From contig NC_080185.1 in NCBI RefSeq assembly GCF_950295315.1, positions 48,899,237-48,963,236 of the forward strand: a stretch of 64,000 bases of DNA, written 5' to 3'. Shown one piece after another: positions 46,670 to 58,204 of this stretch (position 1 is the first letter of the stretch; each line of letters begins with the position of its first letter). The position numbers and the translations under genes are program-made. The stretch is from Erinaceus europaeus. Taxonomy: Eukaryota > Chordata > Mammalia > Eulipotyphla > Erinaceidae. Under the pieces are notes generated by a model. It was not told the origin of the DNA, did not search any database, and saw only the letters and a program-made list of their open reading frames with translations.

Positions 46670-47635
46670 TACCAAATCCAAAAATGGGGAGAGGATATGA
46701 ACAAAATATTATCCATGGAAGAGATCGAAATGGCCAATAAACATAAAAATGCTTCGTCATTCATTGTCAGAGAAATTCAAATAAAGACAATAATGAGATA
46801 CCACTTCACTCCTATGAGAATGTCATACATCAGAAAATGTAGCAGTAACAAATGCTGGAGATATTGGGAAAAAGGAACCCTCCTGCACTGCTGGCAAGTA
46901 TGTCAGTTGGTCCAACCTCTGTGGAGAGCAGTCTGGATAACTCTCAGAATGCTAGAACTAGATCTACCCTTTGACCCTGCAATTGCTCTCCTGGAGTTAT
47001 ATACTAAGGTACAAAAACACCCATCAAAAAAGATTTGTGTATACCAATGTTCATAGCAGCACAATTTGTAATAGCTAAAACTTGGAAGCAACCCTGGTGT
47101 TCAGCAACACATGACTGGTTGAGAAAGTAGTGGTATACATACACAATGGAATACTACTTAGCTATTTAAAATGTTGATTTCACTTTCTTCATCTCTGATA
47201 AAGCTTGAAGGAATCACGTTAAGTGAGATAAGTCAGAAAAACAAGAATGAATATGGGATCATCTCACTCATAGACAGATGTTAAAAATACTATCATGACA
47301 CCAACCTGACTTCCCTGGGGAGATGACCTCACCGATGCATTCTAGAAGCCCACCTACCCAGAGCCCTACCTCACTAGGGAAAGGTAGAGATGGGGGTGTA
47401 TGGATCAACCTGTCAATGCCCATGTCCTGTGGAGAAGAAATTATAGAAGTCTGACCACTCATATTCTGAACCCCATAGAGTTCTGGTCCATTCTCCCTCA
47501 TTGTTAAAGAATGAGGAAGCTTCCAATGGTAGAGATGGGATATGGCACTCTGGTGGTGGGAACTGTATGAAGTGTATTCCTCTTAACCCACAGTCTTGTC
47601 GACCATTATTCAACAACTAATAAAAAGTTAAAAAT
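46670..47635 (+). mobile_element. Old L1 3' end (plus)
   Basis: Starts in the ORF2 C-terminal region (AAAAATGGGGAGAGGATATG...) right after the tail of the previous L1. The stop codon is at 47282-47284, followed by a shortened 3'UTR (47285-47620) and an A-rich end. One open stretch, 46697-47056, reads ORF2 C-terminus. Confidence 0.82.
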
Positions 47636-49069
47636 AAGAGAACACAAAGCAGCCTGGGTTTGGTGTACTGCACCAATGTAAAGATGCTGGGGTGGGGTCA
47701 GGGGGCGTCATTCACGCTGTGGAACATGATGTCAGAGAAGAACCTAGAGGGGATTGAATTTTTATGTGAAAAATAGAAATTTTACACTTGTATAATCTAC
47801 TGTATCTTACTGTTGACTGTAGACCATTAATCCCTCCATTAAAGAAAACTGAATAAATAATACCCACTTATTTCAAAATATTTATTGAGTACTTATTACA
47901 TTTCCATCCAAACCTTGCTTTGTTTAATGAACTTAATTTTGCATGAAATTATTGCTATCAAAGCAACAGTACAGATTTGTTGGAAGTATTTAATAAATGT
48001 TACATTAATTTAAATTGCTAATGAGAAAAAACAGGTTGTGCAACAGAAAGTATCTAGCTCAATTTTTTTGTTTAAGGATTGTTCATTCTGTTTGAAAATA
48101 GAAGAAAGTAAGTCAATGATATTAAATGTTAAAAAATAGATGACATAAAAATGTTATATTGACACATATGAATCATGATAGTTATTTAAATTTCTATATG
48201 AGCTACACTTTCATTGCCATGCTCATCAAGGTATTTCAAGCTGAAGCAAAAACAAACAAAAAATATCATTGAAAGCACTTCTGAATTTTTTAATTTGCTG
48301 CTATACTTCTGCCAGTTTTACTTATTATTTTGTTCACAGAATATTTGTACAAAATACCTTTAGTCACACACCATTTAAAACATTTGTTTTCTTGAAATTA
48401 TTGAACAAATTAAAGAGTTATGAAAAATAAACAAATGAACAGCAAAACAGAGAGTGGCATTTATAAGATGCATTGGATTCACCCCAATAGTTTTTATGAC
48501 AAAAACATAATTTCGGCTCACCTAGTCACTGAGTTATGTTTGCCTTCAAATCTTTTCTTTATTCTTAAGTTGGCAATTCTTACATGAAACAAGTATATTC
48601 ATTATATTTCATTAAGAACACTGTAATAATAATTATTCAGGTTTATAGCTTCACAGTTCCACCTACCTACATTCAACTTAGTAAAATAAAGGAAAAAAAC
48701 AAAACAAGAAAAAAACAGAAAATTGAGTGACCAGCTTTCTCTTGGAAAATTACATCTTTGCATATAACTTAAAAGAATGGAATTTAAATTACTTTTCTAA
48801 ATAATTTCCCTATTTTTGAAGGGGCCTAATCACAATTTCTTTATACACAGGGAGAGACCTAATAGAAAAAGATAGCTGTGCTACTTTCCCATTTTGCCAA
48901 ATTCATCTTGGACAAATGGCTTATCTCCTATAGCTATTTTTTTCAATTTGAATTTACTTAGTCTATAATTAGCTTTTCACATATCCTGACTCTAATTTTG
49001 TTCTTTATAGGTCTCAAAACACAGCTGGTATAACCTAAGGACTGGTGGCAATAGTGCTATCATTGTAAA
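47636..49069. other. Unclassified AT-rich interval
   Basis: No gene or clear element across about 1.4 kb. A short stretch near 47875-47915 (TATTTATTGAGTACTTATTACA) hints at an old MIR or L2 piece but is too short to call. Confidence 0.4.
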
Positions 49070-49170
49070 AAGTAGAGGATTGGAGCAGTGATATATATCA
49101 ATAAAAAAACAATGCTTCACAAATATGAGGCCCTGAGTTCAATCTCAGAAAACTCAAAAGTTAGAAAAAG
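49070..49170 (+). mobile_element. Possible tRNA-like SINE fragment
   Basis: GGAGCAGTGATATAT..., CAATGCTTCACAAATATGAGGCCCTGAGTTCAATCTC resembles a tRNA-derived head with a box B-like GAGTTCAATCTC. No tail or duplication found. Confidence 0.4.
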
Positions 49171-49544
49171 AACAATGTGGTGCATACAACATTCTAGCAC
49201 CATCAAGATATATTGGATTTGACAAAATAAAATATGATAATTTACCTCATAAGAATAAATACAGGTAAACAATTTAGGGGTTTCCTTGGAAAGTCTCATG
49301 TAAGATTACTTGTAAGATTAAAAATGAGAATTACTTGTTTATTCTATGAGTATATTTAGTGCTGAAGTTAGACCTCATAACTTCATGTACATATGTCCTG
49401 TGCTGTATCCAATGTACATACAATGTATCACACAACTTAACCATTATTAAATTCTTTTCTTATTGTGTCCTTAATTTAATAATTATTTGGCAATTTCAAT
49501 AAGAATTATTGCTTTCCTATTTGTGTAGGGATATCCACAGAAAT

Positions 49545-49765
49545 TTGGTGTTTATTTTTTTCTTTATTTATTTTGATAGAGACAGCCATAAATTGATAGG
49601 AGGGGAAGAGAGAGAGAGAGATAGAGAGGGAGAGAGACAAACCTGCAGCAACAATTCACCATCTATGAAACTTTCCAGTTGTAGATGGGGACTCGGAGAT
49701 TGAACCCAGGTCCATGCGCATTGTAGCATATGTGCTCAACCAGGAGTGCCAACACCCAGCCCCAA
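49545..49765 (-). mobile_element. Old SINE (minus), second family
   Basis: T-rich tail, a GAGAGAGAG body, then GATTGAACCCAGGTCC (reversed box B) and a head ending CCAGGAGTGCCAACACCCAGCCCC. Confidence 0.75.
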
Positions 49766-49774
49766 AATACAGTG

Positions 49775-49955
49775 TTTACCACTGGTGGAAATATAAATTG
49801 GTTAAGCTATTATGGAGATTCTGCAAAAAGCTAAAAATTGGTGCTCCATATAATGCAATTATCAATCTTATGAATGTTTATCTTAAAATACAAAAATACT
49901 AATTTGAAGAGATATATGTTTATTTATACTCCCATTTTATTGCAACATTGTTCTC
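49775..49955 (+). mobile_element. Ancient L1, left part (plus)
   Basis: ORF2 C-terminal wording (CTGGTGGAAATATAAATTGG, ATTATGGAGATTCTGC) up to TTGCAACATTGTTC. It resumes at about 53338 with GGCAACACTATTTATAACA. Confidence 0.75.
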
Positions 49956-50165
49956 TAATTACTTCAAGGTAGCTGGTATTATCCTTGAGGATGTCATCTG
50001 TTGTTTCCCTGTTTCTGATAGACCTTTCTCAATAGTTGCCCACATTTAATAGTTCTATTACTGTTTGTATAGTTATCTTATCTATAATTGCTTATGACTT
50101 ATTTGGAGTTTCTTCTGGGGTCCGGTCCTCATTCAATGTGCTAGCAGTATTATTTGGTCTAAATT

Positions 50166-51195
50166 TGACCTTTTTGTTTTTGTAAGTTGGTGTGGTTTGT
50201 ATTTTTCTGTCCTGTCTCTCTTAAGATGTGTTGTGTTAGTATAGGACACACTAGAGTATTTTCTCAGATGAAGTCACAAACCTCAGAAAGTACAGTAGCA
50301 GCCAAAGCAAAGATTAATGCAGTTCAACCAAAACCAGATATCCAAGCAACACCTCCACTCTAAAAACAAAAACCAACAGTACAAAGGGAAAGAAAAAGGA
50401 AAAGAAAAAAAAGAGAAATAAAAGAAATAAGGAAAAGTAAGAATAGACAAGTATGAAAATATGTTGTCAACTATAAGTCCTAGAGACAGTGGGAAGATAG
50501 AAGGAAAGAGGACACAGAGACATGGGGGAAAGAGAAGAAGAAAAAAAAGAAGAAAAAGAAGAAGGAGGAGGAGGAGAGGAGGAGGAAGAGGAGGAGAGGG
50601 AGAAGGGAGGAGAGGGAGAGGAGGAGGAGGAGGAGGAAGCAGAAAGAAGAAGGGAAAGAGGAGGAGAAGGAGGAGCAGGAAGAGGAGGTAGAAGAAAGTA
50701 CTCTCCATCAGTCTTATTTTACAAGATAATTTATGCATGAGTGCCAGTGAATAAAAAAGAAAGAAAAAAAGAAAGCAGTGAAAGGAAAGAGATTTTTCAG
50801 ATCAATTTTAAGGAAAGGAAAACAAAAGTAGAGAAAAGATAGAGCGGGGAGCAAGTCCCTCCCAGAATGTGCAGCATACCCAGTCACCTATCAATGGAAG
50901 AAGCCATGGTGGCTACTTTTGCTCAAGTTGGAGCAGAGGTAGGGGGGCAGACAAGTACAAGTAATAATGATAATAGAATAAAATTAAATAAAAAGTCCTA
51001 ATAGTCTGCAGATTGAACCAGTACAGATTGGCTCCATATAGCTTTGTCTCTTTCCTAAACCAAGCTACAAATAAGCAATTGTAAGAGGTAACTATCAGGC
51101 ATTAGCAGAAAAACACAGGTACCTTATACCAGGCAAGACTGAAGCCATGACTACTCTGATATTCTGACACTCAGATAGAACACTAGCTCCCTTCA
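50166..51195 (-). promoter_or_regulatory. L1 5'UTR, proximal part
   Basis: Collinear with 56640-57470: the CTCAGAAAGTACA...GCAGTTCAACCAA block, the polypurine block, CCCACAATGT-like and CACCTATCAA blocks, and ATTCTG(A/T)CACTCA. This region normally lies between ORF1 and the transcription start. Confidence 0.7.
50500..50700. repeat. Expanded (GGA/GAA)n purine tract in L1 5'UTR
   Basis: Nearly pure A/G on the plus strand. The related L1 5'UTRs have only a short purine block at the same place (14880-15040 and 56935-57160). Long open frames here on both strands are low-complexity artefacts. Confidence 0.9.
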
Positions 51196-51204
51196 ATGTT
51201 TCCT

Positions 51205-53085
51205 TTTTCTTTTTCTTTTTTTATAAAAAGGAAACACTGACAAAACCATAGGATAAGAGGGGTACAACTCCACATAATTCACACCATCTGAAATCCATAT
51301 CCCATCCCCTTCCTTGATAGCTTTCCCATTCTTTAAACCCTCTGGGAGTATGGACCCAAGGTCATTGTAGGATGCATAAGGTGGAAGGTCTGGCTTCTGT
51401 AATTGCTTCCCAGCTGAACATGAGCATTGACAGGTTGATCCATACTCCCAGCCTGCCTCTCTCCTTCCATAGTGGGGTGGGTTTTGGGGGAATCGGAGCT
51501 CCAGGACACATTAGTGGCACTGTCTATCCAGGGAAGTCTGGCATCATGCTAGCATCTGGAACCTGGTGGCTGAAAAGAGAGTTAACATATGAAGCCAAAC
51601 AAGTTATTGACTAATCATGAACCTAAAGGCAGGAGTAGCACAGATGAAGATTTGGGGTGGGGGGGTCTCCGTTCTGCAGATAGCTAGTAGGCATATTTTA
51701 GTTATATTCTAAAGGGCCTGTGTCTGTACTAGTTTTTTGTTTCCCTGATCCTAAAATCTGATATGCAGGTGGATCCTAGTTATTGTCTGGGGAGATGATG
51801 TCATGGCTGGAAAAAGGACCAAAAAGCTGTATCAGGGAAGAGAGTAGCTCCCAAATATGGGAAAGGTGTATAAATATTGTGGACGGTAAACCCCATTGAT
51901 TTGATCTGATCTGGGGCCCATATTCAGCTTAGGAGCCTATATGACCTCTGCCTCCCTGTAGATCTGACCTCATATTCTGTGGTCATCAGTAGGAACTTTG
52001 CAAACTGCCTCAATATCAGGACCCATCTTCTTCAGGTGTAGCATAGAGTATTTTGTCCAGACTCCCTTCAGAGGATGGAACATTCTCTACCATTGTTGAT
52101 CCAAGTTGAGGGCAAGGTCCAATGGGGGCACACAAAGGGGTCTGTTTTTTTTTTTTCTGATAGAGATTACTGGTAACAATGGAGAGAGGGATTTATTTGA
52201 GGTCTAGGCCCATCATGTCTGTTTGGGAATCTCAGGACTCCCCAAATAGATGCCCAGCTGATGGGGTGGCCTGGCAGTGACTAAAGAATCATCATTAAAT
52301 CCTGGCAGTCTCTTGCCCTTATTCAGCTTTTGCAGCCCTTGCTTTGATAAGGATAGCTTGGGAGTGAGTGAGGGAAGTATAATAAGAAATAGGTGAGAAG
52401 GGTAACTAAGTCTAAGTAGACAATATTTCGTTATGAAATTCATACTGACTCACCGTATACTATCTTGTACTTTTGCTTTCAAGTATATATTTTACCCTAA
52501 TTTATGGATACATGTGAACACTTGCTCTATCTCAGGGGCTCTGGTCTATATCTAGGTGTTGGGACTTTGTTAGGGAGTGAACCACCTGGAATGGAATTAG
52601 AGAATACTATGAAAGGAAAGGTCTTACCCAAGTAATGAGGCTGAAAGGTTGACATTTCATTCCTGAAGTCTCTGGACACAGTCTGAAGTGGAGCATACCG
52701 AGGTGGTACTCTTTGCTTTGATTAGGTTGGCATCAGCAGATGAGATATTATTTGGTATGAATTATGAGAAACATGCAGGAAAGTGAGCCCCACCCTAGAG
52801 GTTCCAGGACTGGGGGAAATATAGGCTCTATAGAGGAAGCGGGAGGTTCCTGCTATCTTAGGGTTTAAGAAGGAAATAGATAGTTATTGCTATAACCAAG
52901 TTATTTGGCAATTGGGTTAACTTTGAAATATCCTTTTCTTATGATTTGCTGTATCATATACAACATCACCATAATTTATGTCCTTTGACATTATTTGTAT
53001 ATAGCTGTGCCACCAGTTGCTTTTGTTCTCCCTGGTCTAAACTTTTAAGAGAGTCAACATATCAAAGACTCAGCCTATGTTCTGT
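51205..53085 (-). mobile_element. L1 3'UTR (minus), long form, inside an L1 5'UTR
   Basis: T-rich end at about 51205-51228, then terminal UTR blocks, the long middle block (about 51660-52435) and the proximal UTR to about 53085, where it is 5'-truncated before ORF2. It separates 5'UTR parts that are adjacent in the copy at 57470-57640. Confidence 0.8.
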
Positions 53086-53089
53086 GCAT

Positions 53090-53337
53090 TAAACTAGCAA
53101 ACCAGAAAACTCCCAGCCTGTCTCCCTGATTCCTTTTTCCCTTTTCAGCTCCTGTTTGCCAGCCCAAATATGAATTACAGGACTATTCTTTAATTCTTGC
53201 CTGCCCACCCAGTGCACCCCTATCCCACTACTGACCCAGAATTCCTAACCTCATCCGAACTCCCCAGTTTCGAATCAGCTTCCTTGCAGAACTCAGGCCA
53301 AACGTTGTCTCCAAGTCGCCATATTTGAGTCTTCCGG
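53090..53337 (-). promoter_or_regulatory. L1 5'UTR, distal part with CCATNTT motif
   Basis: Collinear with 57640-57872. CGCCATATTT at 53317-53326 fits the YY1 core CCATNTT close to the 5' end. Confidence 0.65.
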
Positions 53338-53780
53338 CAACACTATTTATAACAACCAAGCAATGGAAACAACTTAAGGGCTCACAGACTGAAAATGGAT
53401 AAAGATGTGATATATACATTTATGTGTGTGTAGTGTAGTGGAATAGTGTTCAACTGAAAAACAATAAAATACTGCCAAATATAATCAAAGGCATGTATAA
53501 ACATAGAAAGCATTAGGTTTAGTTAAATAAGTCAGAAATATAAAAACAAAATAATATGATTTAAATTATATGAGGTATAAATAAATATATGGAGAATATA
53601 TAAAAGAAAAACGTTAAGACTATGACACCAGTTAGTGATTGCCAGAAGGAAATAGGGTAAATAAATCAATATAAAGGGTATACTTGTATGGTAAAAGACA
53701 GACCTGCATATGCAGTGGTGTATTGATATAGCATATGCACATTTATTTTAAATGAAACAACCTGAAAGTTCTATAATGCT
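53338..53780 (+). mobile_element. Ancient L1, right part (plus)
   Basis: GGCAACACTATTTATAACAACCAAGCAATGG and GAATAGTGTTCAACTGAAAAA follow the L1 ORF2 C-terminus. Resumes from 49955 and fades near 53780. Confidence 0.7.
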
Positions 53781-53956
53781 ATAATGCAATATTACTTTAA
53801 TATAAAAGGAAACGTGTTTTCACTGGATGAAGTGAGTTTGAGACAACAAATAAGAAAATCATACTCAGAAAACTGTGACCATGATATATATTTACACATT
53901 GGCAAGAAAATAATATATCAGTTGCCAATACTATCACATAAATAAACAAAAATTGA

Positions 53957-54321
53957 AGGAGTTGGGCAGTAGCACAGTGGTTAAGTACACATGGTGCAAC
54001 ATTCAAGGTCCGGCCTAAGGTTCATGGTTCAAGCCCCCAGCTCCCCACCTGCAGGTAGGGTTGCTTCACAAGCAGTGAAGCAGATGTGCAGGTGTCTATC
54101 TTTCTCTCCCCCTCTGTCTTCCCCTCCTTTCTCAATTTTTTTCTGTCCTATCCAGCAACAATGACAACAATAACAACAACAATGATAAACAACAAGGGCA
54201 ACAAGAAAGAGAAAAAATAGCCTCCAAGAGCAGTGGATTGTAGTGCAGGCACTGAGTCCCAGAAATAACCCTGGAGGCAATAAATCAATAAATAAATGAA
54301 TAAACAAATAAATAAATAAAT
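53957..54321 (+). mobile_element. tRNA-derived SINE with 3' extension (plus)
   Basis: Head GGAGTTGGGCAGTAGCACAGTGG, box B GGTTCAAGCCC, body, extension AGAAATAACCCTGGAGG and an (AATA)n tail. Flanked by a perfect 12-bp duplication AACAAAAATTGA (53945-53956 and 54322-54333). Confidence 0.88.
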
Positions 54322-54333
54322 AACAAAAATTGA

Positions 54334-55104
54334 GCAAGCAAAATTAGTTTTACTTCAAGAATCATTGCTCTAATTTAGAGTCATATGACTGACTATAAGG
54401 CAATCTATAAAGTACAACGAGAATCAATTTAGAACTTTCAAATTCTTTTATACTTTGAAAAAATGTATCTTATTTGTTGATTTTGTGTTCAGTCTTTATA
54501 TGAAGGATTCATAAGCAGGTATTTTGACCCTGGATTTGACTAATGGAGTCTATATGGTAGAGATAATATAAACAAACTATCTATTTGCATATTTCTGATA
54601 ATTATATCTGCCTCAACAAGGCAAAACTTTGCCTGTTTCTATCTGAGAAAACTATGCCATGGTGGTATAGCACCATTATGTCACATTAAAGGGCCAGGAA
54701 ACTATTCACTTTCAATTGCTTCCATAAATCCGTCAGCATAAAATATTGTTTATAAAATGTACCTTTAGCAGTATTACAGATGGTTATCTATGGTTGACAA
54801 TGCACAAGTGTTAAAATTTAGAAGTAGTAAAATAGAAGCTGCCAAAGCAGTGAGTAGCACTTGGTAAGAATTCACTGTACATAAAATAATTTTAAAACTT
54901 GATCCTTCAAAGTAATCAGAAATGGAAGCCAAGGGGCATGAAGTTATAGGGTGAGGTATAATATGAAAATGAGGGAGTTGTTTAATGTTTGCAAATACTA
55001 CTTATTACAATAGGGCATTTAATATTCTAAGGGATTGTGTAAAAGTGATTACTATATACCACTTCATATGTATTATTTCTTTATAGAGCCTCTATAAATT
55101 ACGG
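54334..55104. other. Unclassified AT-rich interval
   Basis: No gene or clear element recognised. Confidence 0.4.
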
Positions 55105-55302
55105 ATAATTACAGAAGCCAAACCTTCCACCTCCTGTACCCCATAATGATCCTGGGCCCATGCTTCCAGAGGGATAAATAACAGGAAAGTTTTCAAGGGA
55201 GGTGATGGGATACAGAGCTCTGGTGGAAATTTTGTGGAATTGTACCCCTCTTAGCCTATGGTCTTGTCAACATTTCCATTTTATAAGTAAATTTTCAAAA
55301 AG
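55105..55302 (+). mobile_element. L1 3'UTR terminus (plus)
   Basis: ACAGAAGCCAAACCTTCCACC through GAATTGTACCCCTCTTAGCC, ending near TAAATTTTCAAAAAG. A short 5'-truncated L1 end. Confidence 0.8.
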
Positions 55303-56274
55303 TGTTAGAGACAGAAAAAAAGATAAGTTAAGTATCAGCTAAATAGGTCACTTGAATACTGTGGTGCTTTGTAATGTGCACGAGGTATGAGCTATATCTT
55401 CCATACTGAAGGGAATTTTAGTACTATGGTCTCTCTCACTGTCTCCCTGCCTCTTTACCTTTTTGGTCTCAAAAAGAAAGGAGGTAAATGGGAGAGATAG
55501 AAAGTAGAGGTTACTTAATATCATTTCATGATTGTCAGAATATAACCAAAGTTTGACATATAGTAATGAAATCAAGCAATATTTTGATTTGCTTGTGACT
55601 TCTTTAAATTATTTTGTCTTTTCAAGGATTTATCGAGTCTGACCACTAGTTTATATTGTATTTAATTTTAACAGAGCTAAACTTTTATAAATGCAGTACT
55701 TCAATCAAACATATACCTTTATATATGTCAATACTTCAGTCAAACTTATACTATTATTTGACCAATTATTCGCTTGAAGTATGCTAAGTACTTAGGCATA
55801 TCAGAACATAAGTGAAAATGTCCACAAACTTTTCATTAATCACTTTAGTACTGAGGATCTTTTGAAGTTTGAGGTTAAGTGCTTAAAACGTTTTTTTCAA
55901 ATAGGAAAATATTAAACACACTGAGATAGACATGTATGGACAGGTACACAGAATTAACATTTTATGAGGAAAAATTGTCTAAATATTTATATTGGCAACT
56001 ACTAAATATGAAACTCAAAACTCCATCTCTAGACTATCCAAATGTTCACAATAGAACAAAATTATAATCCCAAGACCATTAAACTTACCCTTCAATTACG
56101 GATTTACTCATTAACAATGCATGGATAAATTAGCAATGTTCCATGAAATGGGGACTTGAGGTTCTATGGAGTGTAAGCCACCTAAATACAGAGAAAGTAA
56201 ATATTATATTTAAATCTAATTTTATGAGAAAATATCTGCTGCAAATAACAGAGGTAAAACACTTTGTGGTCTCA
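55303..56274. other. Unclassified AT-rich interval
   Basis: No gene or clear element recognised in about 970 bases. Confidence 0.4.
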
Positions 56275-57872
56275 TCTTCTTGCAGTCTCAGGTGATCTTT
56301 GATTCCTTATTTTTTAGAGAAGTTTCTCAACTGGGTAGAGCTGGAGGTCTAGAAAGAGTTGTGGTCTCTAGATGCTCTGGTGATTTGGTCAGTTCCCAAA
56401 GTAGTTCTAGTCCTGTCTTGTTGCGGTCCCAGGTGGTCTCCTTTGATATATGTTTTCCTATTTCTGACAGTCCTTTCCTCCATAGTTGTATTCCTTTCTG
56501 TGATTATTAGGTCTACTATTGCTTTCATACTTTCCTTATCTATGATTACTTCTGATGATTAGGAGTTTCTTCTGGGCTCCCGTCCTGATTCATTATGGTA
56601 TCAGTTTTATTTGCTCTTAGTTTAACCATTTTTTTATTGATGTGGTTTGTACTTTTCTGTTCTGTCATTCTTCAGTTGTGTTTTGAATACAAGCCATGCT
56701 AAACTAAAGTCTTTTCACAAATTCAGTCACAAACCTCAGAAAGTACAACATAGCAACTGAAGCAAAGATTGATGCAGTTCAACCAATACCAGTTAGCCTA
56801 GCAACACCTCCAGTCCCAGAACAAAAACAAACAAAGCCAAAAGAAAAAGGGAAATAAGAGAAAGAAAAAAATACAAAGCAAGAATAGACAATTACACAAA
56901 TCTACTGTCCACTATAAATTGTAGAGATAGCAAGAGAAGAAAGGAAAGACACACATACAGAAAGAGAGAGAGAGAGAGAGAGAGAGATGCCATGAGACCA
57001 CTCTGAGTCATACTTCTTCCACAAGATAATTCACAAATGAGTGTCAGTGAATTCAGAAAGCAAAAGAAGAAAGAAGAAAAAAAGAGCAATGAAAGGAAAG
57101 AGTTTTTTTTTTTTTAATTAGCTAGGAGGAGAGAAGAAGGAGGGTGGAGGGAGGAGAGAGAAACAAGTTCCTCCCACAATGTATAGCACACCCAGTCACC
57201 TATCAACCGAAAAAGCAGCATCAGTTAATTTTTGTCAACCTGAAAAGGAGGGAAAAGGGACATATAACAATAATAATAAAATATAGTAAAAAAAAAAAAA
57301 AAAAGCCAGTTTGCAGCTTGGACCATTCCAGATTGGCTGCACACAGCCTGGTCCCCTTCCTAAACCAAGCAAAAACAACCAGTTATAAGAAGTATCAAAA
57401 AAAAAACAAAAAACTCTAGAGGTAAATTTGCTGAGGCCGTGATTGGTCAGGTATTCTGTCACTCAAATAAACCTCCAGCCTCCTTCAAAAAGAAAAAAAA
57501 AAATGGCTTGGAATGACACTCCTGCTGAGCCAGGATCTTGATAGACAAAATAGCTCCACAGGGAGCCTGCTAGGAGCAGCTGGTCAGCCCATGGGGGCTG
57601 GTTTTGGGGTGGGGGGAGAGGAGGTTGAGTTCAGAAATAATTAAGCCAAAGATTCTCCTTTCCTTTGTCCTTTATGACCTCTGTTTGCCAACTGAAGAGT
57701 GAGTTATAGGGCTTTTATTTGGTGTCACCCTGACCACCCCTTGCTCTCCCCTTTGACCATTGACCCTGAAATCCTACCCTATCCCAAGAATCTCAGTTAG
57801 AAAGGTGCTTCTTTTTGGAGCTCACATCAGGTATTATCTCCAAGACCCCATCTTGGATCCGCCTCCCACTCT
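56275..57872 (-). mobile_element. L1 5' end (minus): 5'UTR and start of ORF1 only
   Basis: ORF1 N-terminal sequence at about 56275-56635, then 5'UTR to the 5' end near 57870. No ORF2 or 3'UTR follows on the left. A decayed SINE tail (57873-57930) abuts the 5' end. I could not find a convincing target duplication, so later deletion is possible. Confidence 0.72.
56636..57872 (-). promoter_or_regulatory. L1 5'UTR with CCATNTT motif
   Basis: The most complete older-type 5'UTR in the window (about 1.24 kb). CCATCTTGG at 57848-57856 (minus CCAAGATGG) is a YY1-type site near the 5' end. It has a (GA)n run at 56961-56988 and a T/A tract at 57103-57117. Confidence 0.7.
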
Positions 57873-57930
57873 CAATTTCTGACTATCTCTATCCAATAAA
57901 CAAATAAGGGTAATGAAAAATGTAAAAAAA
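57873..57930 (+). mobile_element. SINE tail fragment (plus)
   Basis: CTCTCAATTTCTGACTATCTC and CCAATAAACAAATAAGGGTAATG match the tail half of the second SINE family (24505-24545). The head is missing. Confidence 0.65.
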
Positions 57931-58204
57931 ATTAACTGTGCTATACAAGACCTTACTATGGTCTGTGTCATTTAATGCTATTTAGAAATAACTGTATTGT
58001 ATATACTGATAAGACTGGTTACTTCTGGTGTCCTTGGTTCATATTATACGTGATATAATATTTTAAAAAGTTATAATTAGAAATGCACTAACACATTTTA
58101 GTCCAATGTTTTAATTCCACCAGTTTATTAATTTGAAATCCTAAGTGCTTAAACTGAAAGAATATATACTCAGAACTAAATTTTATGCATTAAAAAGCTC
58201 AAGA
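57931..58204. other. Possible L1 3'UTR remnant
   Basis: TATACAAGACCTTACTATGG...TGTCATTTAATGCTATTTA resembles part of the long-form L1 3'UTR (compare 33000-33040). Too diverged to define. Confidence 0.35.

Larger units (their letters stand above)
49956..53337 (-). mobile_element. L1 insert with 5' end and ORF1 start only (minus), itself interrupted
   Basis: Minus strand: the 5' end at about 53336 with AAATATGGCGAC, then 5'UTR (53337-53090 and 51195-50166), then ORF1 N-terminal sequence to 49956, and nothing further. No ORF2, 3'UTR or poly(A) is present. The flanking ancient L1 repeats GCAACATTGTT / GCAACACTATT (10 of 12 alike), suggesting a target duplication. An L1 3'UTR (51205-53085) sits within its 5'UTR. 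Confidence 0.7.

Noticed and set aside
47875..47915. Possible MIR or L2 fragment
   Set aside because: Only about 25 matching bases; too short to call without alignment.
50283..50738. Long open frames on both strands with proline/leucine or glycine/arginine/glutamate-rich products
   Set aside because: They come from the purine tract within an L1 5'UTR; composition alone keeps the frames open.
56275..57872. Third clear tailless 3'-truncated L1 insertion
   Set aside because: It lacks a 3' end, but the flanks TCTCATCTTCT and TCTCAATTTCT are weak and the right flank is a SINE tail whose other half is not on the left, so deletion is as likely.
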